64,000 nucleotides of DNA, taken from positions 1-64,000 of the forward strand of contig CAVOIB010000007.1 of assembly GCA_963695975.1 (NCBI GenBank), given 5' to 3'. Under the pieces are notes generated by a model, which saw only the letters and a list, made by a program, of their open reading frames with translations, searched no databases and was not told the DNA's origin. Origin of the DNA: JBBQVZ01 sp963695975. Lineage in GTDB: Bacteria; Actinomycetota; UBA4738; HRBIN12. Every line of letters starts with the position of its first letter. Position 1 is the first letter of the stretch. Of this stretch, positions 1-7,256 are shown piece after piece. Made by a program: the position numbers and the translations under genes.

Positions 1-384
1 GATCGTGCCCGCCACATCGGCCAGGCCGACGCGATCGATGCCCTCCGCGAGCGCCGCCGCAGCGCCGGGCGGCGTCCGGATCACCAGGCCGTGGTCGCTC
101 CGCGTGAAGGAGAGCGCGAACTCGTCGAGCAGGTGCTTCAACAGACGGATCGGCGCTGCCACGGGCCGCTGTCCGGGAACGACGTATCGCGTGCCGTCGT
201 GGTCGTGCACGCGCGCGAGACCGAGCTCCTCAACGTCGCGCGAGATGGTGGACTGCGTCGCGACGAGACCGAGCGAAGCGAGCCGCGCGCGGATCTCCTC
301 CTGCGAGCCGAGCCGCTCGCGTCCGACGAGCGAGAGGATCGTCTGCTGGCGCTTGGACTTCAGGGCGCCGTTCCCGCGGCTCAC
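1..384 (-). CDS. argR: Arginine repressor ArgR, C-terminus cut by window edge
   Basis: The 128 visible residues read as ArgR, the arginine-responsive repressor of arginine genes. A winged helix-turn-helix fills roughly residues 1-70, with the recognition-helix stretch STISRD at about 45-50. The start of the oligomerisation and arginine-binding domain follows and runs off the window just after the family pattern VAGTI, where GTIAGDDT would normally continue. The GTG start at 384 overlaps the argB stop in a GTGA arrangement, so it is translationally coupled as the third gene of argC-argB-argR. A matching ARG box sits in the argC promoter, so the operon probably encodes its own repressor. The 3' end is missing, and whether more arg genes follow is unknown. 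Confidence 0.9.
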   Translation of the reverse strand, partial: MSRGNGALKSKRQQTILSLVGRERLGSQEEIRARLASLGLVATQSTISRDVEELGLARVHDHDGTRYVVPGQRPVAAPIRLLKHLLDEFALSFTRSDHGLVIRTPPGAAAALAEGIDRVGLADVAGTI

Positions 385-1280
385 GTCCTGGCCTCCTCGG
401 CATCGGGGGTCACCATGGTGCCGACGCCCTCGGGCGTGAACAGTTCCAAGACCAGGGAGTGTTCGACCCGGCCGTCAACCAGGTGAACCCGTTCGACTCC
501 CGCCTTGATCGCTTCGGCGGCGCTCTCGAGCTTGGGGATCATCCCTCCCTCCACGACGCCCTCCTGCCCGAGGAGATCCAGGCACTGGGCCCCCGACAGC
601 TCGGACAGCAGGTCGCCGGTCGGCCCGATCACGCCGGGCACGTCGCTCAGGAACACCAGCTTCTGCGCCCCGAGCGCGATCGCGAGTTCGGCGGCCACGA
701 CGTCGGCGTTCACGTTGTACGCCTGCCCGAACTCGTCGACCGCGATCGACGCGACCACCGGCACGAACCGCTCGGCCATCAACGTACGGACGATCGCCAC
801 GTTCACGTGGATCACCTCGCCGACGAAGCCGAGATCAGGTGCGGTCTGCTTGCGGGCCATCAACAGCCCGCCGTCGACGCCCGAGAGCCCCACGGCGAGC
901 ACTCCGCCCGTCACGAGCGACGCAACGACCTCGGTGTTGAGCTTGCCCGCAAGCACCATGGTCGCCACGTCCAGCGTCTCGGCGTCGGTCACCCGCACAC
1001 CGTCGACGAACGTGGTTTCGATCCCGAGCTGCGCCGAAACCTTCGTGACCTGAGGCCCTCCCCCGTGCACGACCACCGGGAGGATCCCGGCGCTCTGCAG
1101 CAGCGCCACGTCCTGCGCGAACGACGCCGCGAGCGGGGCTCGCTCCATCGCGGCACCCCCGTACTTCACGACGATGACTTTGCCATGGTGCTCCCGCATG
1201 AACGGCAGCGCCTCGAGCAGCGTGCGCGCCTTGGCGACGGTGCGCTGACGGATCTGCGGCGGCAGCCCCTCGTCGCTCAC
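381..1280 (-). CDS. argB: Acetylglutamate kinase
   Basis: N-acetylglutamate kinase catalyses ATP-dependent phosphorylation of N-acetyl-L-glutamate, the second step of arginine synthesis in the cytosol. The 299-residue length is normal. The phosphate-binding KYGG is at residues 39-42 and HGGGP at 72-76; the C-terminal part carries the EGGMIPK segment typical of the amino acid kinase fold. The start is GTG at 1280, overlapping the argC stop (GTGA), and the stop overlaps the argR start, so the three genes are coupled. An N-terminal extension before residue 30 fits the arginine-inhibitable hexameric class, but that is inference. argJ and argD, usual neighbours in actinobacterial clusters, are absent from this stretch. 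Confidence 0.96.
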   Translation of the reverse strand: MSDEGLPPQIRQRTVAKARTLLEALPFMREHHGKVIVVKYGGAAMERAPLAASFAQDVALLQSAGILPVVVHGGGPQVTKVSAQLGIETTFVDGVRVTDAETLDVATMVLAGKLNTEVVASLVTGGVLAVGLSGVDGGLLMARKQTAPDLGFVGEVIHVNVAIVRTLMAERFVPVVASIAVDEFGQAYNVNADVVAAELAIALGAQKLVFLSDVPGVIGPTGDLLSELSGAQCLDLLGQEGVVEGGMIPKLESAAEAIKAGVERVHLVDGRVEHSLVLELFTPEGVGTMVTPDAEEART

Positions 1281-2338
1281 GGGGATACCGCCAGCGAGGG
1301 GAGCGCGGTCGCCTCATCCAGTCCGAGCGTCAGGTTCAGGTTCTGGATCGCCTGCCCCGCCGCTCCTTTCACGAGGTTGTCGATAGCGCCGACCACGACG
1401 GCGGTTCCCGTCCGAGGGTCGGCGACGGCCTGCAGCTCGATCGCGTTCGTGCCACGGGTTCGTTTGGAGTCGACCATCACGCCGGCGGGAAGGACGCGAA
1501 CGAACGAGCGCCCTTCATAGGCCTCCGTCAGGCATGCGACCAGGTCCCAGGTCGAAGTTCCTGGCATCAGGGTCGCGTAGCTCGTCGTCACCACGCCGCG
1601 CACGGCCGGCACGAGGTGAGGAACGAACAGCACCGAAGGGGTGAACCCGCTGGCGAGCTCCAGGCCGCGCTCCATCTCGGGCGTGTGTTGATGCCGGGGC
1701 ATCCGGTAGGGACGCACGCTCTCCTCGACCGACGTGTAGAGGAACGCGTCGCCCTCCGCCCGCCCGGCGCCCGACAGCCCGGTCTTGCCGTCGACCCGGA
1801 TCACCCCGGGCTCCACCAGGCCCGCGGAGAGCAGCGGGGCGAGCCCCAAGATCACCGGGGTCGGGAAACATCCGGGATTCGCGACCAGCTGCGCCCCTCT
1901 GAGCTGATCGCCGAACAGCTCCGGGAGCCCGTAGATCGCCTTGCCGAGCCACTCGGTCGAAGGATGCTCGAACCCGTACCAATCGGGATAGGCCGAGGCC
2001 GGGAGCCGGAAGTCGCCGGACAGGTCGATCACGCGCATCCCCGCGTCCAGGAGCGATGGGGCGAGCGCCGCACTCACGCCGTGCGGCAGGGCGCAGAACG
2101 CCACGTCTGCCGATGCCACGATCTGGTCGACCGAGAGCTCGTGGATGGACCCGTCGCTCATGGAAGCCGACCCGAGATACGGATGGACCTCGCCGAGCAT
2201 CTTCCCGGTCGACCCGGATCCGCCCAGGAACGTCACGCTGATGGCCGGATGCGCCGCGCATAGCCGGATCAGCTCGCCGCCGGCGAAGCCGGACGCGCCG
2301 AGCACCGCCACCCGCGTTGCATCGACCGCGTTCGCCAT
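1277..2338 (-). CDS. argC: N-acetyl-gamma-glutamyl-phosphate reductase
   Basis: ArgC reduces N-acetylglutamyl phosphate with NADPH, the third step of arginine synthesis. The 353-residue protein has the Rossmann motif GASGFAG at residues 14-20, catalytic Cys157 in NPGCFPT and the catalytic histidine region HQHTPE near 216-221. The ATG at 2338 is preferred over upstream in-frame codons because a TTGACA/CATAGT promoter ends 7 nt before it, which implies a leaderless mRNA, and because the family motif begins right after it. It is the first gene of argC-argB-argR; its stop overlaps the argB GTG. Confidence 0.96.
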   Translation of the reverse strand: MANAVDATRVAVLGASGFAGGELIRLCAAHPAISVTFLGGSGSTGKMLGEVHPYLGSASMSDGSIHELSVDQIVASADVAFCALPHGVSAALAPSLLDAGMRVIDLSGDFRLPASAYPDWYGFEHPSTEWLGKAIYGLPELFGDQLRGAQLVANPGCFPTPVILGLAPLLSAGLVEPGVIRVDGKTGLSGAGRAEGDAFLYTSVEESVRPYRMPRHQHTPEMERGLELASGFTPSVLFVPHLVPAVRGVVTTSYATLMPGTSTWDLVACLTEAYEGRSFVRVLPAGVMVDSKRTRGTNAIELQAVADPRTGTAVVVGAIDNLVKGAAGQAIQNLNLTLGLDEATALPSLAVSP

Positions 2339-2345
2339 ACGGGTA

Positions 2346-2374
2346 ACTATGCAGAAGATGCATAGAACTGTCAA
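2346..2374 (-). promoter_or_regulatory. Leaderless argC promoter overlapped by an ARG box
   Basis: Reading the minus strand, a perfect -35 TTGACA (2369-2374) is followed by a 17-nt spacer, the -10 CATAGT (2346-2351), 7 nt, and then the argC ATG at 2338. The predicted transcription start therefore falls on or next to the ATG. A perfect dyad with 7-bp arms, CTATGCA-N5-TGCATAG, lies at 2347-2365 across the spacer and -10. Its TGCAT half-sites match actinobacterial ARG boxes, so bound ArgR would occlude RNA polymerase. The -35 also overlaps the rmuC stop codon. Confidence 0.85.
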
Positions 2375-3399
2375 TCGGGTCCTGCGCGACCTCCCGCGAC
2401 GATGGAGAGCCGGCCCTCGGCCTCGCCGGCCTCCATCTCGGTGGCCCGGACCTGAGAGCGGGTGCGGGCGATCGACCCTCTGGCCATCCCGAGACTCGAC
2501 CGGAACTCGTCGGCCCCGTTCGTGAGCATGGTGGCGGCGCGCGACACCTTGTTCTCGATGATCGCCTCCATCGACTCGAGTGCGGCGGCCACCTCGGCCA
2601 GGCTCGCCTGGGCATCGGCCGCGTCGCCGAAGCGCTGCACCAGGCTGTAGAGGAAGAGCACGATCGGGAGCGCGGCCGAATACGGGACGATCACGACCCC
2701 CTTCGCCCAGGCATCCGCGTGAGCGCGCTTCAGCACTTCGTAGGCGGCGTCGGGGACTGCCGCGACCGCTACCGGGGCCGTCACCGCCGGGTCGAGGTAC
2801 TGGGCCACCTCTTTGGCGCGCGTGGCTACCGCTCGTTCCACATCGCGGGCGCACGCGTCGCGGAGCACGGGATCGGTCGCCTCCTCCAGCGCTTCCAGCT
2901 CGGCGAGGGCCGTCCACTTGGAGTCGATCGGCAGACGGCGTCCGTCAGGCAGCACCAGCCCGAACTCGACGATCTTGCCGCCGACACGGACGTCGGTGAC
3001 GAGCATGCCCGGAGGCAGCTGCGACAGATGCTCGCGGAGGATGTGCTCGCCCGACCGTCCCTTCGACGAGCCGCCGGCGAGCACGGTCGACAGTCGCTTG
3101 ATGACGTCGCGACTCTCAGCCTCCGTCCGCCTCCGCTCCTGCTCACGAGTGCCCAGCTCGTCGAGCGCCCGGCGCGCGCCGTCAAGACCAGCGCGCAACT
3201 GTTCGCTCGCGAGGTCACGCGTGGCCGTCGCGTCTGCGATCCGGCGGAGCTCGGCAGACTGCGCCTCCAGCCGCGCCTGGACGACGGCGAGCGAGCCATC
3301 GACGCCGGCAGTGCGACGGGGCTTGCGCGCCGCCGAGACGATCACGCCGAGCGCGATGCCGAGCGCCGCGGTGACGAGCGCGATCCCGATCGTGTCCAT
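2371..3399 (-). CDS. rmuC: RmuC-family DNA recombination protein
   Basis: RmuC proteins are membrane-anchored, nuclease-fold proteins linked to limiting recombination at inverted repeats; the exact activity is not settled. This 342-residue copy has one N-terminal membrane segment (about residues 4-22), a charged coiled coil (about 38-105), then the RmuC domain with the pattern GRSGEHILREHL, the stretch LPIDSKW and the hydrophobic VVIVPYSAALPIVLFLYSL block. The ATG at 3399 has the ribosome site GAAAGGA upstream. The gene lies between the glyoxalase-fold gene and argC; its stop overlaps the argC -35 element. Confidence 0.88.
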   Translation of the reverse strand: MDTIGIALVTAALGIALGVIVSAARKPRRTAGVDGSLAVVQARLEAQSAELRRIADATATRDLASEQLRAGLDGARRALDELGTREQERRRTEAESRDVIKRLSTVLAGGSSKGRSGEHILREHLSQLPPGMLVTDVRVGGKIVEFGLVLPDGRRLPIDSKWTALAELEALEEATDPVLRDACARDVERAVATRAKEVAQYLDPAVTAPVAVAAVPDAAYEVLKRAHADAWAKGVVIVPYSAALPIVLFLYSLVQRFGDAADAQASLAEVAAALESMEAIIENKVSRAATMLTNGADEFRSSLGMARGSIARTRSQVRATEMEAGEAEGRLSIVAGGRAGPD

Positions 3400-3458
3400 G
3401 TCCGTCCTTTCGTTCGGGGAAGGAAGGACACGAACGTAGTGTCCAGGTCTGACACGGG

Positions 3459-3944
3459 TCAGTCCGTGTGCGCGCTCGCCTCGCCGTCGACCTGCGATGA
3501 ACGGACCGGACGCTCGACGAGTTCCACCGCAACGCCGTCGGGATCGGTCACGGTCAGGCACCGCGCGCCGAACCAGTCGCCGGGTTCGCTGATGAGCGTG
3601 GGCTCCCCCCGCACGTCGATCCCCGAATCGACCAGGCGCCGCTGGAGAACGTCCAGGTCGCCGACCGCCAGACCGACGTGTCCGGACCCCGGGTGGTCGA
3701 GCGGGAGCGCCCGGCCCTCACCAGCGTCGAGGTACTCGATCAGCTCGAGCACCTGCCCGCGTCCGAGATCCAGGTCGGCCGCCAACATCCGCGCGCCGGC
3801 GACGCCGGTGACGCGCTCGACCTCGACGCCGGAGAGCTCCGCCACCCCCCGCACCGGGATCCCCAAGAGGTCCCGGTAGAACGCGAGCGACCGCGCGATG
3901 TCGCCCGTCGTGATCGAGACGTGATCCAGTCCGAGGATCGTCAT
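3459..3944 (-). CDS. VOC (glyoxalase-fold) protein, methylmalonyl-CoA epimerase-like
   Basis: This 161-residue protein is a two-repeat vicinal oxygen chelate protein. Likely metal ligands are His8 in LDHVSI, Glu in VLELIEY, His in SGHVGLAV and Glu in VAVELVER, the order seen in methylmalonyl-CoA epimerases and glyoxalase I. The substrate cannot be fixed; an epimerase acting on an acyl-CoA is the closest guess, but no mutase gene is nearby. The ATG at 3944 overlaps the stop of the upstream decarboxylase (ATGA), so the two are translationally coupled. That link hints at a shared pathway. Confidence 0.75.
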   Translation of the reverse strand: MTILGLDHVSITTGDIARSLAFYRDLLGIPVRGVAELSGVEVERVTGVAGARMLAADLDLGRGQVLELIEYLDAGEGRALPLDHPGSGHVGLAVGDLDVLQRRLVDSGIDVRGEPTLISEPGDWFGARCLTVTDPDGVAVELVERPVRSSQVDGEASAHTD

Positions 3945-5359
3945 GACGCCCCACCGCCCAGCCGCCGGGGGATCACGTCGCGACGGAACACATCCTCGAC
4001 GGTCTCCGCGCGCTTCACGATCTCGGCCTCGCCGCCGTTCACCAGCACGGTGGCCGGACGCGGCAGCGCGTTGAAGTTGCTCGAGGCCGCGTCCTGGTAG
4101 GCGCCCGTGTCGAGCACCGCGATGACGTCGCCGGCTTCCACGTCCGGCAGCCCCGCGTCCGGGACGATCACGTCGAACCCGCAGCTCATCCCGACGATAT
4201 CGGCTATCTGGGCGGGAACTTCGTCGGCCCGACCTGCGGTGACGACCATCCATCGGTTGTGCTCGATCAATCCGTCGGGGAGGAACATCTCCGTCGTGTC
4301 CGTCTCGATCCACCGGTGCGGGAGCGGCCGCGACTGCGCTTTCACATGCCGGACGGTGGCCAGGTGGATCCCCGCGTCGGCGAGCAGCGCCCGTCCGGGC
4401 TCGGCCTCCAGCCGTATGCCCCTCGTCGTGATCCCCTGACGCGCCAGACCCCCCCGCAGCGAGGAGGCGATCGCCTCCGCGTAAGCCTCGATCGGCGGCG
4501 CCAGCTCGTCGAGCGGGCGCGCCGCGCCCCGGCCGGTCGCCCGGCCGGTGGGGTCCCGCGGCGTCGCGAACCCTCCGCCGACGTCGATCACGCGTGGCGT
4601 CCATCCGTCCCAGGAGCGAGAGAGCCGGCCGATCGTCGCTGCGAAGCTGGACGCCATCGACCGCCAGACCTCGACCGCGTGATGGTGCCGCCCCAGGTGC
4701 GCCATCACGCCCACCACGTCCAGCTCCTCGGCGTCGAGCGCGCTCCCTCCGGCGCCTTCGAGATCCTCGGTGGGGATGCCCGGCTTGTAAGCCGCAGCGG
4801 CCTCGCGGATCGTGACGTCGGTTTCGGCGAACTCGGTCAGCGTGTCGAGCCCGTCGTAGTCCGGGCGCACGCGGAACATCACGGTCGCCGTTCTCCCCGC
4901 CCGGCGGGCAGCATCGCGCGCGAGGTCGATCTCGCGGACGCTGTCGAGGGTGATGCGACAGCCGGCGTCCACGGCCTCCTCGATGAGCTCGGGCGTCTTC
5001 ACCGAACCGTTGACGGAGATCAGCTCGGGCGACACTCCTCCAGTGAGCGCGGCCCGGAGCTCCGACGGTCCGAACGTGTCGCAGCCGGTCCCCTCCTCCG
5101 TGAGGATCCGGCGGAGCGCCAACGTGTGGTTCGCCTTGATGGATGGGAGCAGGCGCACCTCCCCCTCCGGCCAAGTGGCGGCGAATGCCGCGGCGATCCG
5201 TCGGGCGTTGCCACGGAGCTGGGCTTCGGACACGACGTGCAGCGGCGTACCGAAGCGCCGCGCGAGCTCGACGGTGTCGCACCCCTCGATCCAGAGGTGG
5301 CCCTCGCGTACCGAAAGGCATCCTTCGATCGCGATCGCCGGGGAAGAGCGCGTGCCCAT
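3941..5359 (-). CDS. PLP-dependent decarboxylase of the LysA/ornithine decarboxylase fold
   Basis: This is a fold-type III (alanine racemase-like barrel) decarboxylase of 472 residues. PLP lysine is Lys75 in SIKANH; other signatures are HLGRHHH from 221, GGGF at 261-264, EPGR at 320-323, the cysteine loop SCGFD (Cys393) and GAYQ at 419-422, followed by the SNFNALPRP segment. Diaminopimelate decarboxylase is the nearest well-known relative, but the canonical barrel HIGSQ is altered and no lysine genes are near. A PotD-like polyamine-binding protein gene lies 7 bp upstream, so decarboxylation of ornithine, arginine or a related polyamine precursor is a real alternative. The stop is coupled to the following VOC gene. 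Confidence 0.75.
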   Translation of the reverse strand: MGTRSSPAIAIEGCLSVREGHLWIEGCDTVELARRFGTPLHVVSEAQLRGNARRIAAAFAATWPEGEVRLLPSIKANHTLALRRILTEEGTGCDTFGPSELRAALTGGVSPELISVNGSVKTPELIEEAVDAGCRITLDSVREIDLARDAARRAGRTATVMFRVRPDYDGLDTLTEFAETDVTIREAAAAYKPGIPTEDLEGAGGSALDAEELDVVGVMAHLGRHHHAVEVWRSMASSFAATIGRLSRSWDGWTPRVIDVGGGFATPRDPTGRATGRGAARPLDELAPPIEAYAEAIASSLRGGLARQGITTRGIRLEAEPGRALLADAGIHLATVRHVKAQSRPLPHRWIETDTTEMFLPDGLIEHNRWMVVTAGRADEVPAQIADIVGMSCGFDVIVPDAGLPDVEAGDVIAVLDTGAYQDAASSNFNALPRPATVLVNGGEAEIVKRAETVEDVFRRDVIPRRLGGGAS

Positions 5360-5366
5360 CGCTCGC

Positions 5367-6608
5367 TCAGCTCTGGTAGATGGGCTGGAAGAGCGAATCC
5401 CACACCTGCTGCTCCTCGGGCGTCAGCACGCGGTACCCGTGTAGGTTCGAGTACATCTCCTCAGTCGGGTACACGAGCGGGCTGTCGGCGACCGGGCTCC
5501 CCTGGGCGGCGAGGATCTCCTGCGACGCTGGGACCGGCGAAACGTTCTGGATCCACCCGACGATCATGGCCGCCACCTCCGGCTGATAGATGAAGTCCAT
5601 GAACGTGAGGGCGTCCAGCGGATGCTCGCTGAGCTTCGGGATGCACAGGCTGTCGGTCCACAGCATCGCGCCCTCGTCCGGGACCACGAATCGCAGCTGC
5701 GGCGCATCGGCCTGCTGGAGCTGCAGGATGTCCGCGGACCAGGCCATCGTCAGCGCCACCTGGCCCGTCGTGAGCGCCGCGGTGTAGTTCTGGCCGTAGT
5801 ACTGGCGGACGATCCCGTCGTTGCGTTGCCTCCGCAGGAGATCGGCGGCCGCCTTCCAGTCGTCCTCGGTCGAGTCGCGCGGCTCCACACCCAAGCCCAG
5901 CAACGTGAGGTTCGGCATGTCCTCGGTGTCGCCGAACATCCCGACCTTCCCCGCGAACCCGGGGTCGAACAGATCCATCACGCTCGTGATCTCGCGACCG
6001 GTGAGCTCCGGGTCGTAGCCGATCCCCGTGATGCCGGACATGTATGGGATGGAGTACCGATTGCCGGGGTCGTACGCCGGGTCCTTGTAGGAGGGCGCCA
6101 CGTTCGCCGCGAAGTTCGTGAGCTTCCCGTGATCGAGCGGGATCAGGTAGTCGTTCGCGATCATCAAGGGGAGCCACTTGGGGAACCCCATCACGATCAG
6201 GTCGTAGCCGGTCGGCTGGTCGCCTTGTAGGAGGATCTGGAGCTTCGCGAAGAACTGGTCGTAGGAGTTGATCACTTCCTTGTAGTCAACGGTGATCCCC
6301 GACTCCTGCTGGAAGCGCTCGAGCGACGGGTGAACCTGCTCGCCGTTCACCCGGTCCCGGTCGATGTAGAGCGGCCAGTTCCCGAACGTGAAGGATCCCG
6401 TGATCGACTTGGCGGCCCAGTCGAACGCCGGCGAGCCGCTCGCTGATGCCGACGAGCTCGAGCTGCCGGTCCCGCCGCACGCGGCGAGCAGGCTCGAGAG
6501 GCTGAGAGCGGCCGCGCCCATCCCCGCACCCCCCAGGAAGCTGCGGCGCGAGAGGGGCGTTGAGGCGATCCCCTCGAACGGCGGCGGATCGAACCGGTTG
6601 CCTGCCAT
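5367..6608 (-). CDS. potD: Spermidine/putrescine-type ABC substrate-binding lipoprotein (Tat)
   Basis: This 413-residue protein is a PotD/PotF-like periplasmic-type binding protein. The N-terminus carries a twin-arginine signal (SRRSFLGG at 20-27) ending in a lipobox LAAC with acceptor Cys44, so a Tat-exported lipoprotein is predicted. After a Ser-rich linker the family pattern FGNWPLYID begins, and the sequence continues as a full-length two-lobe binding protein. No permease or ATPase genes are in the window, so the transporter partners must be encoded elsewhere. A GATACT hexamer sits 7 nt before the ATG, consistent with a leaderless start. It lies just upstream of a decarboxylase, which suggests a polyamine or amino acid role. 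Confidence 0.88.
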   Translation of the reverse strand: MAGNRFDPPPFEGIASTPLSRRSFLGGAGMGAAALSLSSLLAACGGTGSSSSSASASGSPAFDWAAKSITGSFTFGNWPLYIDRDRVNGEQVHPSLERFQQESGITVDYKEVINSYDQFFAKLQILLQGDQPTGYDLIVMGFPKWLPLMIANDYLIPLDHGKLTNFAANVAPSYKDPAYDPGNRYSIPYMSGITGIGYDPELTGREITSVMDLFDPGFAGKVGMFGDTEDMPNLTLLGLGVEPRDSTEDDWKAAADLLRRQRNDGIVRQYYGQNYTAALTTGQVALTMAWSADILQLQQADAPQLRFVVPDEGAMLWTDSLCIPKLSEHPLDALTFMDFIYQPEVAAMIVGWIQNVSPVPASQEILAAQGSPVADSPLVYPTEEMYSNLHGYRVLTPEEQQVWDSLFQPIYQS

Positions 6609-6664
6609 CGCGCGCAGTATCGCCGAGAACGCCCAACCGCGTCGAGACGTGGCACGATGCCTCG

Positions 6665-7249
6665 GTGCCGGACGTGCTCGCGCGAGAAGACGACCTTTCG
6701 ATCCGGCGAATGCGCGACGACCCCGACGACTACGCGCTCATGGTCGGCTGGCGGAACCAGCCACACGTGGCCGAGTGGTGGGAGGCGGACGACGACCCCA
6801 CGCCCACCACGCTGGAGCGAGTCATCGCGCATTTCGGTCCGCGCGTCGATGAGGGGTCCGGCGCGACGAGCTGTTTGATCGAACTGGACGGGCGACCCGT
6901 CGGCTACATGCAGTTCTACCGCTGGGGCTCATACGCTGAGGAGGTCCGCCGCATGGGCCTCGAGCTCCGCCAGGAAGCGTTCGGGATCGATATCTTCGTC
7001 GGGGAGGTCGAGCTCGCTGGCCGTGGTATCGGATCACGATCGGTCGACCTTCTGACCCGGTTCCTGTTCGAGGAGCGCGACGCATCGCAGGTCGCGATCG
7101 TAACGGCCGTCGACAACCATCGCGCTCAACGATCGTACGAGAATGCGGGGTTCCGGAAGATCGGGGTCGTGCTCGACACTGACGTTCGTGACGGTGAGCG
7201 CGTGCGTTCGTGGCTCATGACGCGAGAGCGGGCCGACCTGGCATCATGA
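6665..7249 (+). CDS. GNAT acetyltransferase, AAC(6')-like
   Basis: This is a 194-residue GNAT-fold acetyltransferase of the group that includes aminoglycoside 6'-N-acetyltransferases and siderophore acetyltransferases. Visible signatures are HVAEWW near residue 35, the acetyl-CoA loop ELAGRGIGSRS and the C-terminal VDNHRAQRSYENAGF. Start choice: GTG at 6665, since upstream in-frame codons fall in the divergent potD region and are Arg/Pro-rich. The sequence similarity does not prove antibiotic modification; many such genes act on other amines. A 7-bp gap separates it from the following aminotransferase, so they may be co-transcribed. Confidence 0.8.
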   Translation: MPDVLAREDDLSIRRMRDDPDDYALMVGWRNQPHVAEWWEADDDPTPTTLERVIAHFGPRVDEGSGATSCLIELDGRPVGYMQFYRWGSYAEEVRRMGLELRQEAFGIDIFVGEVELAGRGIGSRSVDLLTRFLFEERDASQVAIVTAVDNHRAQRSYENAGFRKIGVVLDTDVRDGERVRSWLMTRERADLAS

Positions 7250-7256
7250 CCCGGCC

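Noticed and set aside
459..1520. Long plus-strand ORF opposite argB
   Set aside because: Arg/His/Asp-rich shadow of the argB reading frame in GC-rich DNA; no domain pattern and no upstream signal.
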